64,000 bases of DNA from CAIUGU01 sp040080215 (GTDB lineage Bacteria; Pseudomonadota; Gammaproteobacteria; Steroidobacterales; Steroidobacteraceae), in the NCBI GenBank assembly GCA_040080215.1, contig JBEBIT010000005.1:27374-91373 (forward strand), in the 5' to 3' direction. This document shows positions 60,720 through 64,000 of this stretch, piece by piece. Position 1 is the stretch's first letter. Every line of letters begins with the position of its first letter. The notes under the pieces are model-generated. The model was not told the DNA's origin. It did not search any database and was given only the letters and a program-made list of their open reading frames with translations. The position numbers were made by a program, and so were the translations under genes.

Positions 60720-61961
60720 TCAGGCCGCTTTCTGCAACACGGAAGGCGCAGGGTGCGCAGCGAAGTAGTCCATCGCTGCCAGGATGCCGCTCGCGGCCAG
60801 CTTCACGCCGGACAGCTTGAAACCCATTTCGCAAGCGGCCACCGTGGCCAGCAAAGTGAGGTCGTTGCTGTCGCCCAGGTGACCGATGCGGAACATGCGG
60901 CCCTTGAGCTTGCCGAGGCCTGTCCCCAGCGACAGGTCGAAACGGTCGTAGATCAGGCGACGTATGGCATCGGCATCCACGCCCACCGGCGTGACGACAC
61001 CCGTGAGTATCGGTGATGCGCGCGCCGGATCGACGCACTGCATGGGCAAGCCCCAGGCGGCCACCGCAGCCCGCACGCCGGCTCCCCAGCGCTCGTGCCG
61101 TGCGAAGACCTTGTCGAGTCCCTCCGCCTGCAGCATGTCGATGGCTTCAGCCAGGCCGTAGAGCACGTTCGTGCTCGGCGTGTACGGGAAGTAACCGTCC
61201 TTGTTGAACTCGATCATTTCGTCCCACGCCCAGAACGAGCGCGGCAGGCGTGCCGTCTTCATGGCTTCGAGCGCGCGCGGCGAGACGGCGTTGAAGCTGA
61301 TGCCGGGCGGCAGCATCAGCCCCTTCTGCGAGCTGCCGATGCCGACGTCGATGCCCCACTCGTCGTGGCGGTAGTCGGCGCTCGCGATGCCCGAGATCGT
61401 ATCCACCATCAACAGCGCGGGATGCCGGGCCGCGTCGATCGCCTTGCGGACAGCGGCGATGTCGGACGTCACGCCCGTCGACGTTTCGTTGTGGACCACG
61501 CACACGGCCTTGAGTCGATGTTCCGTGTCCTTGCGCAGGCGTTGCTCGATCAGGTCCGCCTGCACGCCGCGACCCCAGCCCGGGGCATGCGGCATGAGCT
61601 CATCGGCGCCGCTCCAGCCGACCACCTCGGGGGCGAGCCCGAGGCGCTTGGCCAGCTTTACCCACAGCGCCGCAAAGTGGCCGGTTTCATACATCAGCAC
61701 CGCGTCACCCGGGCTCAAGGTATTGCACATGGCCGCTTCCCAGGCGCCGGTTCCGGAGGCGGGATAGATGATCACGGGATGGCGGGTCTTGAAGATCGCC
61801 TGCATGCCTGTCAACACCTTGTTGCCGAGGACGCCGAACTCGGGACCCCGGTGGTCGATGGTCGGCAGGCTCATCGCCCGCAGGATGCGGTCGGGAACCG
61901 GGCTCGGACCCGGGATCTGCAGGAAATGCTTGCCGGTCGGGTGGAAATCGAGCTTGAGCAT
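60720..61961 (-). CDS. Class V aminotransferase (serine/alanine-glyoxylate type)
   Basis: This 413-residue enzyme has the class V fold with FLQIPGPSPVPDRILRAMSLPTIDHRGPEF, VIIYPASGTGAWEAAM, the PLP-binding aspartate in LLMVDTISGIASADYR and the Schiff-base lysine K213 in GSSQKGLMLPPG. It converts glyoxylate to glycine using serine or alanine as amino donor. The ATG at 61961 has GGAG six bases upstream. It is divergent from the glycolate-oxidase-type gene that would make glyoxylate, so the two form a coherent module. Confidence 0.92.
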   Translation of the reverse strand: MLKLDFHPTGKHFLQIPGPSPVPDRILRAMSLPTIDHRGPEFGVLGNKVLTGMQAIFKTRHPVIIYPASGTGAWEAAMCNTLSPGDAVLMYETGHFAALWVKLAKRLGLAPEVVGWSGADELMPHAPGWGRGVQADLIEQRLRKDTEHRLKAVCVVHNETSTGVTSDIAAVRKAIDAARHPALLMVDTISGIASADYRHDEWGIDVGIGSSQKGLMLPPGISFNAVSPRALEAMKTARLPRSFWAWDEMIEFNKDGYFPYTPSTNVLYGLAEAIDMLQAEGLDKVFARHERWGAGVRAAVAAWGLPMQCVDPARASPILTGVVTPVGVDADAIRRLIYDRFDLSLGTGLGKLKGRMFRIGHLGDSNDLTLLATVAACEMGFKLSGVKLAASGILAAMDYFAAHPAPSVLQKAA

Positions 61962-62119
61962 CGCAACTCCAGGGGGCGAAACTTCGAGTGCCGCGAGTCT
62001 TTCATCGATTGCATCCAAATTGCAATCAAGGTACGCCCCGACAATGACGATCCGGCGCGGTGATCACGATTGACTGCCGGAGTCCGGCAACCCAAGATTC
62101 GCCAGGGGGATCAAAACGA

Positions 62120-64000
62120 ATGGCGGAGCTGAAAACGGCTGGCGTGTTGCCGCGCGGCAATGACGTGAGCGTGCTACTTGAGCGCCGGCTGCGCCGCGAA
62201 ACCACGGGCGAGGTGCTGTTCGACGACGCCTCCCGTGGCCGCTATGCCACAGACGCATCCATTTACCAGATCATGCCGGTCGGCGTGCTGGTACCCCGGT
62301 CCGAAGCAGACCTCACCACGGCATTGGCCATCGCGCGTGAACTCCGCGTTCCCGTGCTGCCTCGCGGGGCCGGCACCAGCCAGTGCGGCCAGACCACCGG
62401 CGCAGCCCTGGTCATCGACGGCTCGAAGCACCTCAACAAGATCCTGGCAGTCGATCCCGCCGGCCTGACGGCCACGGTGCAACCGGGCATCGTGCTCGAC
62501 CACCTGAACGCCAGCTTGCGGAAGCACGGCTTATGGTTTCCCGTGGACGTCTCGACGAGCGCCCAGGCAACGCTCGGCGGCATGGCGGGCAACAACTCCT
62601 GCGGGTCGCGCTCGATCGCCTACGGCAACATGGTCCATAACGTGCTCGGGGCGAGCGCATGGCTCGCCGACGGCTCGCTGCTCGACTTCGGGCGCGTCGA
62701 TCAACTGTCCGGCCGCTCGCTTGCCATCGCGGACTTCGTGCGTGCGCTGGCGGAACGTCATCGCGGCGAGATCGAGGCGCGCTGGCCGAAGGTCCTGCGC
62801 CGGGTCGCAGGCTACAACCTCGACATCTTCCACAACCAGAACGAACGGCCCTACACGAACGACGGCAGCGTCAACCTCGCACACCTGCTGATCGGGTCGG
62901 AGGGTACGCTTGGGCTTACGCGGAGCCTGACCCTGCAACTCGCGCCCCTCCCGGGAAAGCGGGCGCTCGGCATCGTCAACTTCCCCACGTTCCGCGCCTC
63001 GATGGCCGCCGCACAGCACATCGTGAAGCTCGGCCCCACGGCGGTGGAACTGGTGGACCGCATCATGATCGAGCTGGCGCTCGCCAATCCGGCCTTCCGC
63101 CCGACGATGCAGACCGCCCTGCTAGGGGCACCCGCGGCGATCCTGCTGGTCGAGTTTGCGGGCGACGATGCCGCCGAACTCGCCACGAAGGTCAAACAAC
63201 TGGTTGCGCTGATGGGCGACCTCGGGTTACCCGGCTCCGTCGTCGAGATGCTGGACGCCACTGCGCAGAAGAATCTGTGGGAAGTGCGCAAGGCCGGCCT
63301 CAACGTGATGATGAGCGTCAAGGGCGACGGCAAGCCGGTCAGCTTCATCGAGGACTGTGCAGTCCCGCTCGAGCATCTGGCCGACTACACCGACGCGCTC
63401 AACGATGTCTTCGCGAAATACGGCACGCACGGCACGTTCTACGCGCACGCCTCGGTCGGCACGCTGCACGTGCGGCCCATCCTCGACATGCGGCAGGACG
63501 GACCGAACGGTGGCGCAGCGAAAATGCGGGCCATCGCCGAAGAAGCCTCCGCGCTGGTACGCAAGTATCGCGGCGCGTACAGCGGCGAACACGGCGACGG
63601 CTTGTGTCGCGGCGAATGGATTGCATGGCAGTTCGGCCCGGCGATCAATGACGCTTTCCGCGAGATCAAGCAGCACCTCGATCCGCAAGCGTTGTTCAAT
63701 CCGGGCAAGATCATCGATCCGCCGAAGATGGATGACGGGTCGCTGCTCCGCTTCGCGCCCCCTTCCGCACCGCAGCCTTACCGCGTGGCCCCGCTCAAGC
63801 CCTTCCTCGACTGGTCCAGCTGGAACGTCCAGAACGATCCGGTCACCGAAGCCACCACGGCGCCCGGCACCGGGGGTGACCCGAGCGGTGGCCTCGCGAA
63901 GGCCGTCGAGATGTGCAACAACAACGGCCACTGCCGCAAGTTCGACGCCGGCACGATGTGTCCGAGCTATCGCGTCACGCGCGACGAACAGCACGTCACG
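62120..64000 (+). CDS. GlcD-type FAD-linked oxidase fused to an iron-sulfur domain (3' end cut by window)
   Basis: The frame is open to the end of the window; 627 codons are visible. The FAD-binding part has LPRGAGTSQCGQTTGAALVIDGSKHLNKI and the flavin loop GGMAGNNSCGSRSIAYGNM; the oxidase C-terminal domain has EHGDGLCRGEW. From C599 the ferredoxin-like cysteines CNNNGHCRKFDAGTMC begin, as in the YdiJ/Dld-II group of one-chain D-2-hydroxy-acid dehydrogenases. It oxidises glycolate, D-lactate or related acids. An AGGGGG site lies about ten bases before ATG 62120. It diverges from the aminotransferase gene with about 160 bases between them. Confidence 0.9.
   Translation, partial: MAELKTAGVLPRGNDVSVLLERRLRRETTGEVLFDDASRGRYATDASIYQIMPVGVLVPRSEADLTTALAIARELRVPVLPRGAGTSQCGQTTGAALVIDGSKHLNKILAVDPAGLTATVQPGIVLDHLNASLRKHGLWFPVDVSTSAQATLGGMAGNNSCGSRSIAYGNMVHNVLGASAWLADGSLLDFGRVDQLSGRSLAIADFVRALAERHRGEIEARWPKVLRRVAGYNLDIFHNQNERPYTNDGSVNLAHLLIGSEGTLGLTRSLTLQLAPLPGKRALGIVNFPTFRASMAAAQHIVKLGPTAVELVDRIMIELALANPAFRPTMQTALLGAPAAILLVEFAGDDAAELATKVKQLVALMGDLGLPGSVVEMLDATAQKNLWEVRKAGLNVMMSVKGDGKPVSFIEDCAVPLEHLADYTDALNDVFAKYGTHGTFYAHASVGTLHVRPILDMRQDGPNGGAAKMRAIAEEASALVRKYRGAYSGEHGDGLCRGEWIAWQFGPAINDAFREIKQHLDPQALFNPGKIIDPPKMDDGSLLRFAPPSAPQPYRVAPLKPFLDWSSWNVQNDPVTEATTAPGTGGDPSGGLAKAVEMCNNNGHCRKFDAGTMCPSYRVTRDEQHVT

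Noticed and set aside
61095..62063. Plus-strand open frame of 322 codons
   Set aside because: Antisense to the class V aminotransferase with its PLP lysine; no domain of its own.

Overview
The window is a high-GC stretch of chromosome from a Gram-negative bacterium. Outer-membrane proteins, Sec and TAT signal peptides, lipoprotein signals, a TonB receptor and a PagL-type lipid A deacylase all point that way. The family mix (S46 dipeptidyl-peptidase, UrcA, DUF6152, the 'DGR..HP..SW..W.GD' secreted family, several PQQ enzymes) suggests a Steroidobacteraceae- or Xanthomonadales-like gammaproteobacterium. That placement is inference from gene content, not a phylogenetic result. I see no rRNA, tRNA, CRISPR array, phage or complete insertion sequence. 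About 53 genes can be supported, along with two gene remnants.

Layout. 1-8.5 kb (minus): a truncated SbmA/YddA-type ABC exporter, a sirtuin, an exported amidohydrolase, an exported alpha/beta hydrolase, and a tight four-gene cassette TlpA-like thioredoxin / DUF4266 lipoprotein / DUF3570 barrel / ApbE flavin transferase. 8.7-12 kb (minus): an AAHS-type MFS carrier, an AsmA-like protein and a cytochrome c. 12.3-17.3 kb (plus): an AtoE-type fatty-acid carrier, an S46 peptidase, a 2OG-Fe(II) oxygenase and a PagL-like deacylase. 17.3-25 kb: PEP carboxylase, M20 and 2-pyrone-dicarboxylate-lactonase-like hydrolases, a membrane-GDH-type PQQ enzyme and a Bcr/CflA drug exporter. 26-33.3 kb: a secreted cytochrome b5/Ig protein flanked by a remnant of an NmrA gene, an exported NmrA protein, a TAT-exported FMN hydroxy-acid dehydrogenase carrying an internal heme-c motif, an ACMSD-like amidohydrolase and a two-subunit Mo hydroxylase.

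33.5-44.3 kb: a double thioredoxin-fold protein, a VOC protein, a class III aminotransferase, a sulfotransferase, a carboxymuconolactone-decarboxylase-like protein, a PRC-barrel protein, a TAT-exported F420/NADP-reductase-like protein, a tandem UrcA protein, a CsgG/SH3 protein and an exported hydrolase. 44.6-50 kb: a diheme cytochrome c in operon with a PQQ alcohol dehydrogenase bearing the lanthanide-type DYD motif, a luciferase-like oxidoreductase and a soluble-GDH-like PQQ enzyme. 50-56.3 kb (minus): a TonB receptor followed by a run of secreted proteins (two members of one uncharacterised family, a hydrolase whose nucleophile is lost, DUF6152). 56.4-64 kb: a frameshifted dienelactone hydrolase remnant, an SMP-30-like protein, two uncharacterised proteins, an ACS-type MFS carrier, a glyoxylate-type aminotransferase and, divergently, a GlcD/Fe-S oxidase cut by the window edge.

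The common theme is catabolism moved into the cell envelope. Many families that are normally cytoplasmic (NmrA, F420/NADP reductase, VOC, carboxymuconolactone decarboxylase, FMN hydroxy-acid dehydrogenase) carry export signals here, and they sit with periplasmic PQQ enzymes and c- and b5-type cytochromes. Uptake (TonB, AtoE, AAHS, ACS carriers) and aromatic/organic-acid hydrolases complete a picture of scavenging plant- or steroid-like organic matter. The least explained system is the TlpA-DUF4266-DUF3570-ApbE cassette, whose barrel carries a sequence resembling an ApbE flavinylation site.
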